Source: Zhengella mangrovi
GTDB lineage: Bacteria; Pseudomonadota; Alphaproteobacteria; Rhizobiales; Rhizobiaceae
Length of the DNA stretch: 64,000 nt
Assembly: GCF_002727065.1 (NCBI RefSeq)
Contig: NZ_PDVP01000005.1
Span: 124,001 to 188,000 of the forward strand
Direction: 5' to 3'
The notes beneath the pieces are model-generated. The model was given only the letters and a program-made list of their open reading frames with translations. It was not told the DNA's origin and did no database searches. This document shows, one piece after another, positions 55,264 to 63,413 of this stretch. Each line of letters opens with the position of its first letter. Position 1 is the first letter of the stretch. The position numbers and the translations under genes were made by a program.

Positions 55264-56202
55264 ATGACGCGCAATCCCTATGATGTGCTGGGCGTGGCGA
55301 AGTCTGCGTCCGCCAAGGAAATCAAGTCGGCTTTCCGCAAGCTGGCAAAGAAATACCATCCGGACCAGAACCCGGATGACCCCAAGGCCAAGGAACGATT
55401 TTCCGAGGCATCGACCGCCTATGACATCGTCGGCGACGAGGAGAAGCGCAAGCAGTTCGACCGCGGCGAGATCGATGCCGAGGGCAAGCCGAAGTTTGCC
55501 GGTTTCGAAGGCGGCGACCCGTTCGGCCCGGGCGGGCCGTTTGCCGGCGCCCGTACGTCACGCGGCCCCCAGGGCAGCCGGTTCGAGTTCCGATCCGCCG
55601 GCCCCGGCGGCCCGGGCGGTTTCGAGGCAGGCGATATCTTCTCAGACATCTTCGGCCATGCCTTCTCGTCGGGCGGGCGCACCGGCCCGCGCGGTCCCTC
55701 TGCCCAGAAGGGCGAGGACCTGAAGGCGACACTGGCGGTCTCGCTGGAGGATGTGGCCGAGGCGGCGAAGGTGACGGCCGTCTTCCCGGATGGCCGCAAG
55801 CTGGCGATCAAGCTGCCCCAGGGCGTGGAGGATGGCCAGGTGATCCGCCTCAAGGGGCAGGGCGCCGAAAATCCCTTCGGCCAGCCGGGCGACGCGCTCG
55901 TCACGGTGAAATACAAGGCGCATCCCGCTTTCCGCGTGGAGGGCGCCGACCTCCATGTCGAGCTTCCCGTCGGGCTGCGCGAGGCGGTCGAAGGGGCGAA
56001 GATGCCCCTGCAGACGCTGACCGGCAAGATCGCGGTGACGGTGCCGGCCTGGTCGAGTTCCGACAAGGTTCTGCGCCTCAAGGGACGCGGCCTGCCCAGG
56101 AAGGGCGGCGGCCATGGCGATCTGCTCGCCCATGTCCGCATCATGCTTCCCGAGGGCGGCGACGACGAGTTGAAGGCCTTCCTGTCGCGTGAAAAGGCGT
56201 GA
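55264..56202 (+). CDS. DnaJ-like co-chaperone (CbpA type)
   Basis: This 312-residue protein has a J domain (residues 1-70, with the HPD motif in [11 protein letters not shown]), a Gly/Phe-rich linker (residues 80-145) and a C-terminal substrate-binding domain pair. It has no cysteine-rich zinc finger, which makes it a type II (CbpA/DnaJ B) protein. It delivers substrates to DnaK and stimulates its ATPase. It lies 99 bp before fabI, with a strong hairpin between. The start at ATG 55264 begins [11 protein letters not shown], as in relatives. Confidence 0.93.
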   Translation: MTRNPYDVLGVAKSASAKEIKSAFRKLAKKYHPDQNPDDPKAKERFSEASTAYDIVGDEEKRKQFDRGEIDAEGKPKFAGFEGGDPFGPGGPFAGARTSRGPQGSRFEFRSAGPGGPGGFEAGDIFSDIFGHAFSSGGRTGPRGPSAQKGEDLKATLAVSLEDVAEAAKVTAVFPDGRKLAIKLPQGVEDGQVIRLKGQGAENPFGQPGDALVTVKYKAHPAFRVEGADLHVELPVGLREAVEGAKMPLQTLTGKIAVTVPAWSSSDKVLRLKGRGLPRKGGGHGDLLAHVRIMLPEGGDDELKAFLSREKA

Positions 56203-56241
56203 AACACGTCGAAATAGCGCGGAACTTTGGCTTGAAGCCTC

Positions 56242-56270
56242 CGGGAGCCTGTGCGATAGGCAGGCTCCCG
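56242..56270 (+). promoter_or_regulatory. hairpin between the dnaJ-like gene and fabI
   Basis: Perfect ten-base arms CGGGAGCCTG and CAGGCTCCCG enclose a nine-base loop, 40 bp beyond the chaperone stop and 32 bp before fabI. Without a T run it could be a weak terminator, an RNA stability element or part of the fabI leader. Confidence 0.45.
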
Positions 56271-56301
56271 ATTGCTGAGGCTTTGCAGGAGACCGAAGAG
56301 C

Positions 56302-57114
56302 ATGACCGCGACCTCTGGATTGATGGCTGGCAAGCGCGGCCTGATCATGGGCCTCGCCAACAACCGTTCCATCGCCTGGGGCATCGCCCGTTCGCTGAGT
56401 GATGCCGGCGCCGAGATCGCGCTGACCTACCAGGGCGATGCGATGAAGAAGCGCGTCGAGCCGCTGGGCAACGAACTGGGTGCCTGGACGATCGGCCATT
56501 GCGACGTCTCCGATCCGGAGAGCATCGCCGCGACCTTCAGGGCGATCGAGGAAAAGTGGGGCAAGATCGACTTCCTCGTCCACGCCATCGGCTTCTCCAA
56601 CAAGGACGAGCTCGACGGTCGCTACATCCAGACGACGCGCGACAACTTCCTGATGACGATGGACATCTCCGTCTATTCGTTCACGGCAGTCGCCCAGGCC
56701 GCCGAGCCGCTTCTCAACGACGGCGCCTCGCTGCTGACGCTGACCTATTACGGCGCCGAGAAGGTCATGCCGCACTACAACGTCATGGGCGTGGCCAAGG
56801 CCGCGCTGGAGGCATCCGTGCGCTACCTCGCCGTTGATCTCGGCGGCCGCGGCATCCGCTGCAACGCCATCTCGGCCGGACCGATCAAGACGCTCGCCGC
56901 GTCGGGCATCGGCGACTTCCGCTACATTCTCAGGTGGAACGAGTACAATTCGCCGCTCAAGCGCACGACCACCATCGAGGAAGTGGGCGATTCCGCGCTC
57001 TTCCTGCTCAGCGACATGGGCCGCGGCACGACCGGCGAAGTCCTTCATGTCGACTCGGGCTATCATGTCGTCGGCATGAAGGCGGTGGACGCGCCGGACA
57101 TTTCGACCGTCTGA
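56302..57114 (+). CDS. fabI: enoyl-ACP reductase (NADH)
   Basis: FabI reduces the trans-2-enoyl-ACP in fatty acid synthesis. The 270-residue short-chain dehydrogenase-like protein has GLANNRSIAWGIARSL as the cofactor loop, LVHAIGF near residue 95, and the catalytic Tyr-x6-Lys of YYGAEKVMPHYNVMGVAKA near 155. The C-terminal PIKTLAASGIGDF is the substrate-binding loop, typical of FabI and of triclosan-binding enzymes. I chose ATG 56302. It is followed by a histidine phosphatase gene. Confidence 0.96.
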   Translation: MTATSGLMAGKRGLIMGLANNRSIAWGIARSLSDAGAEIALTYQGDAMKKRVEPLGNELGAWTIGHCDVSDPESIAATFRAIEEKWGKIDFLVHAIGFSNKDELDGRYIQTTRDNFLMTMDISVYSFTAVAQAAEPLLNDGASLLTLTYYGAEKVMPHYNVMGVAKAALEASVRYLAVDLGGRGIRCNAISAGPIKTLAASGIGDFRYILRWNEYNSPLKRTTTIEEVGDSALFLLSDMGRGTTGEVLHVDSGYHVVGMKAVDAPDISTV

Positions 57115-57179
57115 CGCACGGTGACCTGGCGGCCCTGTCGGTCACACGCGCGTCACCATGTGCCCTCAAGAGAGTGCTG

Positions 57180-57770
57180 ATGTACCCGCTGACTTACATA
57201 GCGCGCCACGGCCAGACCGACTGGAACGCCGAACGCCGCCTCCAGGGGCAGACCGATACCGTGCTCAACGAGACCGGGCGCGCCCAGGCGGATCGCAATG
57301 GCGAGGCGCTGGCCGCCCTCATCGGCGCCGATCACGCGCATTTCCGCTTCGTGTCCAGCCCGATGAGGCGGGCGCGCGAAACCATGGAGCGCATGCGCCT
57401 CGGGCTCGGCCTTCCGCGCGATGGCTATGACACCGATCCCCTTCTCAAGGAACTGTCGTTCGGCGACTGGGAGCGCCATACCTTTGAGGAACTCGACGCG
57501 CTCCACCCCGGCACGTCGCAGGAGAGGGAAGGGCGCAAGTGGACCTTCGTCCCGCCGGGCGAAGGCGCCGAGAGCTATGCCATGCTGGCAGAGCGGGTCG
57601 GGCGCTGGCTCGAAACGCTGACCGAGCCGACCGTCTGCGTCGCCCATGGCGGCACGATTCGCTCGCTGTTCCACCTTGTCGGAGGGGTCCCGGGTACCCG
57701 GGCCGCCGAAATGGACATTCACCAGGGCCGCCTTTTGCGGCTGGAGGGCGACCGTCTCGAATGGCTTTGA
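57180..57770 (+). CDS. histidine phosphatase (phosphoglycerate mutase-like)
   Basis: The 196-residue protein has the catalytic TYIARHGQTDWNAERRLQGQ at the start (RHG with the phosphorylated His), the FRFVSSPMRRARETME stretch, the acidic LLKELSFGDWERHTFEEL and the second His in TVCVAHGGTIRSL. This is the pattern of the dPGM/CobC-type branch of broad histidine phosphatases. It may act on phosphoglycerate, a nucleotide or a cobalamin intermediate; nothing around decides. It follows fabI by 65 bp on the same strand. Confidence 0.9.
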   Translation: MYPLTYIARHGQTDWNAERRLQGQTDTVLNETGRAQADRNGEALAALIGADHAHFRFVSSPMRRARETMERMRLGLGLPRDGYDTDPLLKELSFGDWERHTFEELDALHPGTSQEREGRKWTFVPPGEGAESYAMLAERVGRWLETLTEPTVCVAHGGTIRSLFHLVGGVPGTRAAEMDIHQGRLLRLEGDRLEWL

Positions 57771-57833
57771 GGGTGGTGTGATCGGGACGAAGGCGCCCGC
57801 GGCGGAAGCCTGCCGGGCGCGATCGGGACGGTG

Positions 57834-58091
57834 CTACTCGTCGATGTCCATGTCGGTGACGACGTTCTCGCCGTTGACCTCGTTATAGGACAGGTAGACG
57901 TCCATGCCCTCCTTCAGGGCGGAAACGTCGAATTCGGCGTTCAGCTTGTAGGACTTGCCGTCATCGAGCTTGACCGTCAGGGTGTCGGGATCGACGGAGA
58001 CGATCTTGCCGCCGGTGATTTCGGCCAGCGCGGCGGTTGCAAACAGACCGGCGGCCAGGAAAGGTGCGGCAATCCGCAGGATGGTACGCAT
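57834..58091 (-). CDS. periplasmic DUF1344 protein
   Basis: The 85-residue protein has a Sec signal (MRTILRIAAPFLAAGLFATA) and then a DUF1344 domain typical of Rhizobiales, with repeated strands GKIVSVDPDTLTVKLDDGKS and DVYLSYNEVNGENVVTDMDI. The repeated strand-turn pattern suggests a small beta fold. Function unknown. It is convergent with the phosphatase gene. It starts at ATG 58091. Confidence 0.87.
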   Translation of the reverse strand: MRTILRIAAPFLAAGLFATAALAEITGGKIVSVDPDTLTVKLDDGKSYKLNAEFDVSALKEGMDVYLSYNEVNGENVVTDMDIDE

Positions 58092-58316
58092 TGGTGGTTT
58101 CCCTTGAATGGTGGGCGTCCGGTCTTGCCGGCACCCTGCCGCATCACTGGCTGGGTGAAGCGGCATTATTATGTCGGTCCGGGGGCAATGCCAGCCTAAA
58201 TTTGACATCCATGATGTTTCTCGGCGCCCGGTGAACGGACACCCGGGGGCTTCTGTCTTTTTGCATGATGCTCTATGAGGCAGTCGGAGTAGAGCAGTTC
58301 CAGGAAAACGGATCCC

Positions 58317-59417
58317 ATGTCGCACAACACTTTCGGCCATCTTTTCCGGGTCACCACATGGGGTGAAAGCCACGGCCCCGCGCTCGGCTGCGTGATCGAT
58401 GGCTGCCCGCCCGGCATCCGCTTTACCCGCGAGCAGATCCAGGCGGATCTCGACAAGCGCCGGCCGGGCACCTCGCGCTACGTGACCCAGCGCCAGGAAC
58501 CCGACCAGGTGAAGATCCTGTCCGGCGTGCTGCCCGACGACGACGGCGTGACGCTGGTGACCACCGGCACGCCGGTGTCCATGATGATCGAGAACACCGA
58601 CCAGCGCTCCAAGGACTATTCCGAGATCGCGCGGCGCTACCGGCCGGGCCACGCCGACTACACCTATGACATCAAGTACGGCATCCGCGACTATCGCGGC
58701 GGCGGCCGCTCTTCGGCGCGCGAGACCGCGGCCCGCGTGGCCGCTGGCGCGCTGGCCCGTCTCGTGGTGCCGGGACTGGCCGTGCGCGGCGCGCTCGTCG
58801 CCATGGGCGAAAAGGATATCGACCGCTCGCACTGGGACTGGTCGGTCGTCGGCCGCGAGGACAACCCGTTCTTCACGCCGGACGAGACCTCGATCCCGGT
58901 TTTCGCCGAGTACCTTGAGGGCATCCGCAAGGCCGGTTCCTCGGTCGGCGCCATAATCGAGATCGTCGCCGATGGCGTGCCGGCCGGTCTCGGCGCGCCG
59001 GTCTATGCCAAGCTCGACCAGGACATCGCGTCGAACCTCATGTCGATCAATGCCGTCAAGGGCGTGGAGATCGGCAACGGCTTTGGCGCCGCCCGCCTGA
59101 CCGGCGAGGACAATGCCGACCAGATGCGGATCGGTGCCGACGGCAAGCCGCATTTCCTGACCAACCACGCGGGCGGGATTCTCGGCGGCATTTCGACCGG
59201 GCAGCCGGTGGTCGCGCGTTTCGCCGTCAAGCCGACCTCGTCCATCCTGACTCCGCGCCAGTCGGTGGATGCCGACGGCAACGAGGTCGAGGTGCGCACC
59301 AAGGGACGCCACGACCCCTGCGTCGGCCTGCGCGCCGTGCCCATCGGCGAGGCCATGGTCGCCTGCGCCATCGCCGACCACTACCTGCGGCACCGCGGCC
59401 AGACCGGGCGCATCTGA
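58317..59417 (+). CDS. aroC: chorismate synthase
   Basis: AroC makes chorismate from EPSP with reduced FMN, the last step of the shikimate route. The 366-residue protein starts [20 protein letters not shown] and has [38 protein letters not shown] and the late [20 protein letters not shown]. All are family signatures. Its TGA overlaps the start of the next gene by one base (TGATG), so the next product is translationally coupled to it. Confidence 0.97.
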   Translation: MSHNTFGHLFRVTTWGESHGPALGCVIDGCPPGIRFTREQIQADLDKRRPGTSRYVTQRQEPDQVKILSGVLPDDDGVTLVTTGTPVSMMIENTDQRSKDYSEIARRYRPGHADYTYDIKYGIRDYRGGGRSSARETAARVAAGALARLVVPGLAVRGALVAMGEKDIDRSHWDWSVVGREDNPFFTPDETSIPVFAEYLEGIRKAGSSVGAIIEIVADGVPAGLGAPVYAKLDQDIASNLMSINAVKGVEIGNGFGAARLTGEDNADQMRIGADGKPHFLTNHAGGILGGISTGQPVVARFAVKPTSSILTPRQSVDADGNEVEVRTKGRHDPCVGLRAVPIGEAMVACAIADHYLRHRGQTGRI

Positions 59418-60379
59418 TGCGCGCGGTCCTGTCGGCGGTCCTGCTGCTGGCCGGCCTGTCGCCGTGCCGGTCCGCCGATATCGTGACCATCGCCACGCCG
59501 TCGCCCGTCACGGCCGTTGCGCAAACGGCCCAAGGCGTCTTCGTGACCACGCGCGGCGGATCGTTCCGCCTTGACGCCTGCGCCGGCGAAAAGCCGTTCT
59601 GTCTGCTGTCGTCCCCGGTGCCCGATGAACCGCCGGCCGCCCCGGAAGGCGCGCTGCCGGACGGCCGGGTCGCCGAGGATCCATCCGGCGACATCCGCCG
59701 GGCCTGGTATGCCGATCCCACCGATCGTTATGGCCATGGCGTGCTCGGCGACCGCATCGAGGGCGGCTCGCTGGCGGTCATCGATGCCGACGGCAATCCG
59801 CACCTGTTCCGGCTTCCGCGAACGCATGTCTTCGAGGACATCACGCCGCGCATCGCCGACCTCGACGGCGACGGCCGCAACGAAGTCGTGACCATCCGCT
59901 CCGGGCTGGCGTCCGGCGCGGCCATCGCGCTCTACGGCCTGCGCGACGGGCAACTGGTGCAACTGGCCGAGACGCCGGCCATCGGCCGGCCCAACCGCTG
60001 GCTGAACATCGCCGCCATCCTCCCCGGGGAGGGCAGGGACCGGATCGTCTATGCCGTCCGCACACCGCACATCGCCGGCACGCTCTTCTCGGTCGCTTGG
60101 GACGGCCGCGGCCTGGCGATGAAGACGGAGATCGCCACCGACGTCTCCAACCACGTCATCGGCTCGCGCGAGCAGGGCCTTGCCTGGGGCGGGGTTGTGG
60201 AGAAGGAGCACCCGGCCATCCTCGTCCTGCCCTCGCAGGACCGGCGCAAGCTGCGCTTCGCCTTTTCCAGCCATGCCGACATTCGCCTGCCGGGTGCCAT
60301 CGACAAGGCCATCGTCGAAAAGGACGGCTGGCTGGTGACCGCCACCGAGAACGGACGCCTGCTGGTTATCCGCCGCTGA
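59417..60379 (+). CDS. secreted FG-GAP/VCBS-like beta-propeller protein
   Basis: This 320-residue protein has a Sec signal ([20 protein letters not shown]) and a propeller-like body of repeated beta strands. A VCBS/FG-GAP-type loop RIADLDGDGRNEVVTIRSG is near residue 145, and another, SLAVIDADGNPHLF, is near 118. Such Asp-rich loops bind calcium in integrin-like propellers. The start ATG overlaps the aroC stop, so it is translated with aroC, a surprising pairing. The molecular role is unknown. Confidence 0.8.
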   Translation: MRAVLSAVLLLAGLSPCRSADIVTIATPSPVTAVAQTAQGVFVTTRGGSFRLDACAGEKPFCLLSSPVPDEPPAAPEGALPDGRVAEDPSGDIRRAWYADPTDRYGHGVLGDRIEGGSLAVIDADGNPHLFRLPRTHVFEDITPRIADLDGDGRNEVVTIRSGLASGAAIALYGLRDGQLVQLAETPAIGRPNRWLNIAAILPGEGRDRIVYAVRTPHIAGTLFSVAWDGRGLAMKTEIATDVSNHVIGSREQGLAWGGVVEKEHPAILVLPSQDRRKLRFAFSSHADIRLPGAIDKAIVEKDGWLVTATENGRLLVIRR

Positions 60380-60451
60380 GGTTGGGGATTTGTCGGTTTC
60401 GCACGCGCTGCCCCGTAGCCAAGGCGGCGCGTGGCCCCTACATTGTCCATC

Positions 60452-61378
60452 ATGACAACACGCCTCTATTCCCACCCGGTCCACGCCGAGCATCTCGTCC
60501 CGGCCGGTCATCCCGAACGCCCGGATCGCATGAAGGCCGTTGCCGAGGCCCTGTCCGGCGAGGACTTCGCGGCTCTCGACCGCGTCGAGTCGCCCATGGG
60601 CCGCGAGGAGGACATCCTCCTGGCCCACCCGGAGGACTACCTGCGGCGCGTCGAATACGCCATGCCGGAAGAGGGCATCGTGCGCATCGATGCTGACACC
60701 TCGGCCAGCCCGAAGAGCTGGGACGCCGCGCTGACGGCCTTCGGCGGCGCCACCGCGGCCGTCGATGCGGTCATGGCCGGCGAGGTCGACAATGCCTTCG
60801 TCGCCGCCCGTCCGCCCGGCCACCATGCCGAGAAGAACAAGGCCATGGGGTTCTGCCTGTTCAACAACGCCGCCATCGCCGCCCGCCACGCCCAGAAGGT
60901 GCACGGCGTCGAGCGCGTTGCGATCGTCGACTGGGACGTTCACCACGGCAACGGCACGCAGGACATCTTCTGGTCCGATCCCACCGTGCTCTACTGCTCC
61001 ACCCACCAGATGCCGCTCTACCCGGGCACCGGCGCCCGCGACGAGACCGGCGCGGGCAACATCGTCAACGCCCCCCTGTCGGCCGGGGCCCACGGCGCCG
61101 ATTTCCGCGAGGCCTTCCAGAGCCGCATCCTCCCCGCCATCGACGATTTCCGTCCCGACCTGATCATTATCTCCGCCGGTTTCGACGCGCACTGGCGCGA
61201 TCCGCTGGCCGAGCTGGAACTGACCGAGGAGGATTTCGACTGGGCCACCGGCAAGCTGATGGATCGGGCCGGCCGCTATTGCGGCAACCGGGTGGTGAGC
61301 CTGCTGGAAGGTGGCTACGACCTGCGCGGCCTGGCCGACTCGACCGCCGTCCACGTCCGCCGCCTGATGAAGGGATGA
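60452..61378 (+). CDS. histone deacetylase family protein
   Basis: This 308-residue zinc enzyme is a class II HDAC-like amidohydrolase (acetoin utilisation or polyamine deacetylase type). It has [20 protein letters not shown] with the tandem His near residue 130, [16 protein letters not shown] with the metal-binding Asp and His, [17 protein letters not shown] with the second Asp, and GGYDLRGLA with the active-site Tyr. Bacterial substrates include acetylated polyamines and proteins. I chose ATG 60452. It is followed by xseB, whose first ATG overlaps its stop. Confidence 0.92.
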   Translation: MTTRLYSHPVHAEHLVPAGHPERPDRMKAVAEALSGEDFAALDRVESPMGREEDILLAHPEDYLRRVEYAMPEEGIVRIDADTSASPKSWDAALTAFGGATAAVDAVMAGEVDNAFVAARPPGHHAEKNKAMGFCLFNNAAIAARHAQKVHGVERVAIVDWDVHHGNGTQDIFWSDPTVLYCSTHQMPLYPGTGARDETGAGNIVNAPLSAGAHGADFREAFQSRILPAIDDFRPDLIIISAGFDAHWRDPLAELELTEEDFDWATGKLMDRAGRYCGNRVVSLLEGGYDLRGLADSTAVHVRRLMKG

Positions 61379-61380
61379 CC

Positions 61381-61635
61381 ATGACCGACAGCACTGGCAA
61401 CGCCGACATCAAGGCCATGAGCTTCGAGGCCGCGCTCAACGAGTTGGAGCGGATCGTCGAGAACCTCGAACGCGGCGACGTGCCGCTCGACCAGTCGATC
61501 GCCATCTACGAACGCGGCGAGGCGCTGAAGAAGCACTGCGCGCACCTGCTGAAGGCCGCCGAGGACAAGGTGGAGAAGATCCGCCTGACCCGGGAAGGCG
61601 AACCCGCGGGGACCGAGCCGCTCGACCAGGACTAA
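61381..61635 (+). CDS. xseB: exodeoxyribonuclease VII small subunit
   Basis: XseB forms, with XseA, exonuclease VII, which degrades single-stranded DNA. The 84-residue protein has [20 protein letters not shown] and [20 protein letters not shown], the two helices of the family. The ATG at 61381 has GAAGGG eight bases upstream; the ATG at 61375 overlaps the deacetylase stop. It is the last gene before a repeat array, so transcription probably ends there. In many Rhizobiales this deacetylase-xseB pair precedes dxs, which is absent here. Confidence 0.93.
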   Translation: MTDSTGNADIKAMSFEAALNELERIVENLERGDVPLDQSIAIYERGEALKKHCAHLLKAAEDKVEKIRLTREGEPAGTEPLDQD

Positions 61636-61637
61636 AG

Positions 61638-61804
61638 CTGTTCCAGCGAAAGTGGGCACCGGTTTCGCGTCCGGAACAGCGATGGGACAAGGCGATCAAT
61701 CTGTTCCAGCGAAAGTGGGCACCGGTTTCGCGTCCGGAACAGCGATGGGACAAGGCGATCAATCTGATCCGGCGAAAGTGGGCACCGGTTTGGCGTCCGG
61801 ACGC
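61638..61804. repeat. 63-bp tandem repeat array, about 2.7 copies, with inner hairpins
   Basis: Units begin at 61638, 61701 and 61764. The first two are identical over 63 bases; the third is partial and slightly diverged. Each unit has a palindromic part of 38 bases with arms GTTCC/GGAAC and GCGAAA/TTTCGC around AGTGGGCACCGG, and a 25-base linker with GATGGGACAAGGCGATCAAT. The palindrome resembles dispersed Rhizobiales repeats of the form GAAAAGTGGGAACCGGTTTTC (from memory). It begins three bases after the xseB stop and could end its transcript. Confidence 0.85.
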
Positions 61805-61926
61805 TGATTTTGCGCGGCGGCCCTGGCTGTTTCGGGGCGGTGAACAGTCAATTGCCGGTGGCGGACTCGGTAAAACGGCGGTTTCTGCCTATCTTGCAGG
61901 AAACCAAACGCACAGCGAGGCGTGCC

Positions 61927-62847
61927 ATGAGCTTCTTTCCTGGAATTGATCCCGAGCCGGGCGACGTGCGCGCCGCGGATGCCATCGACCTCCTTGTGGT
62001 GCCGGCGTCCAAGGATATCGGCGGCTTCGAGGTCCGCCGTGCCCTGCCCACCGCCCGCCGGCGCATGGTCGGCCCGTTCATCTTCTTCGACCGCATGGGC
62101 CCGGCCGTGCTGCGCGACGGCGTGGCGATGGACGTGCGCCCGCATCCCCACATCGGCCTCTCCACCGTCACCTACCTCTTTGACGGCCAGATCCGCCACC
62201 GCGATTCGCTAGGCACCGAGATGGTCATCGAACCCGGTGACGTGAACCTGATGACCGCCGGTCGCGGCATCGTTCATTCCGAGCGGACCCCGGAGGAAAT
62301 GCGCACGGGCACCATGCCCATGCACGGCCTGCAGACCTGGCTTGCCCTGCCGGACGCCATCGAGGAAACCGACCCGGCCTTCGAGCACACCGGGGTTTCC
62401 GCCCTGCCGGAACTGGAAGGCGAGGGCGCCTGGGCCCGGGTGGTGATGGGGTCCTTCCACGGCGCCACGTCACCGGTCCGCCAGCATCACGACACGCTTT
62501 ATGCCGATATCCGGCTGGAGCCCGGCGCCGCCGTGGCCATTCCCGCCGAGGCGGAGGAGCGCGCCCTCTACACGCTGGAAGGCGAGATCGAGGTCGCCGG
62601 CGAGGTGCTGCCCAACGACCGGCTGGCCGTGCTGCGCCCGGGCGATGTCATCCATGTCCGCTCGCAGTCCGGGGCCCGCTTCATGGTCTTCGGCGGCGCG
62701 TCCATGGGCTCGCGCCGCTATATCTGGTGGAACTTCGTCTCCTCATCGAAAGAGCGCATCGAGCAGGCCAAGGAGGAATGGAAGACCGGCCGTTTCGATA
62801 TCGTGCCAGGAGACGAGGAGGAGTTCATTCCGCTGCCCGACGCGTGA
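61927..62847 (+). CDS. pirin family protein
   Basis: This 306-residue bicupin has the pirin N-terminal metal site in DVRPHPHIGLSTVTYLFDG (His pair near residues 60-62) and RHRDSLGTEMVIEPGDVNLM. The C-terminal cupin follows (HDTLYADIRLEPGAAVAIPA). Bacterial pirins can have quercetinase activity or modulate pyruvate dehydrogenase. ATG 61927 has GAGG upstream and fits the family start FFPGIDPEPGDVRAADAIDL. It is the first gene after the tandem repeat array. Confidence 0.92.
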   Translation: MSFFPGIDPEPGDVRAADAIDLLVVPASKDIGGFEVRRALPTARRRMVGPFIFFDRMGPAVLRDGVAMDVRPHPHIGLSTVTYLFDGQIRHRDSLGTEMVIEPGDVNLMTAGRGIVHSERTPEEMRTGTMPMHGLQTWLALPDAIEETDPAFEHTGVSALPELEGEGAWARVVMGSFHGATSPVRQHHDTLYADIRLEPGAAVAIPAEAEERALYTLEGEIEVAGEVLPNDRLAVLRPGDVIHVRSQSGARFMVFGGASMGSRRYIWWNFVSSSKERIEQAKEEWKTGRFDIVPGDEEEFIPLPDA

Positions 62848-62894
62848 ACCCCGCGGGCGATCCAGCGCCCGCGCCGGGCGGCATGAAGAGAGTG

Positions 62895-62972
62895 TTTACT
62901 CTGCCGCTTCATGCCTGATTTACCAATGAAATTCGCTATTTAATCACTTTATGTTTTTCTAAAATCTTAGGC
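62895..62972. other. AT-rich promoter-like island before a small secreted protein
   Basis: This 78-base stretch (roughly 67 percent A+T by eye) is the most AT-rich in the window. It contains TTTAAT and TCTAAAAT runs that could act as -10 boxes and several TA steps. It lies 40-120 bp upstream of the ATG at 63015 and may be a promoter or a site for a nucleoid protein such as MucR. No clear -35 is seen. Confidence 0.35.
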
Positions 62973-63014
62973 GAGTGCGCCTATGCTCCCTTCCAAGGAC
63001 AGGGAGCCAACAAA

Positions 63015-63347
63015 ATGAAAAAAATTGTCATCGCGGCCATGGCCGTGCAATGGGCGTGGCTGGCCGCCGCGCAGGCCGCCCCGGCCTATGACCGGCAGCT
63101 GGAAGACGCCGCCAAGCGAGTGGTCGCCGAGCGCATCGGCGAGGTGAAGGCCGTCCTGCGCGGAACCTTCGCGGCCGGCCAGACGCCGGAATATTCGCAG
63201 CCCCGGCCGCGTCTGCTGCTCCATGCCGTTCGGCATTCCCGTCCGCTGTGGAACCATGGCCTCGCCCCGGCGATCGAGCCGCGCGCCGTGCGCCAGGTCT
63301 CGGTGGATCGCATCGTCTTCACCGGGTCGGTCATCGCGCAGGACTGA
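63015..63347 (+). CDS. small secreted protein, 110 aa
   Basis: I do not know a family name. The 110-residue protein has a Sec signal (MKKIVIAAMAVQWAWLAAAQ, then AAPA). The mature part has a helix YDRQLEDAAKRVVAERIGEV and then a Pro/Arg-rich segment including PLWNHGLAPAIEPRAV, which resembles small exported Rhizobiales proteins of unknown role. GGGAG precedes the ATG. An AT-rich island lies just upstream. It is followed by tlyA on the same strand, 67 bp away. Confidence 0.7.
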   Translation: MKKIVIAAMAVQWAWLAAAQAAPAYDRQLEDAAKRVVAERIGEVKAVLRGTFAAGQTPEYSQPRPRLLLHAVRHSRPLWNHGLAPAIEPRAVRQVSVDRIVFTGSVIAQD

Positions 63348-63413
63348 CGCCGACGGTTGCCCGCTCCGAAGGGCACCCTTGCCAAGCCTGCCGTCATGCG
63401 CCAATCAGGGCGC

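Noticed and set aside
59381-61354. A 657-codon minus-strand frame opposite the propeller and deacetylase genes
   Set aside because: Antisense of two well-supported plus-strand genes; composition typical for a GC-driven shadow frame.
61436-61762. A minus-strand frame containing a perfect 21-residue repeat, as if a repeat protein
   Set aside because: The repetition only reflects that the 63-base DNA unit is divisible by three; the frame runs antisense into xseB and has no other support.
61638-61804. CRISPR array
   Set aside because: The linkers between hairpin units are identical, not unique spacers, there are under three units, and no cas gene is near.
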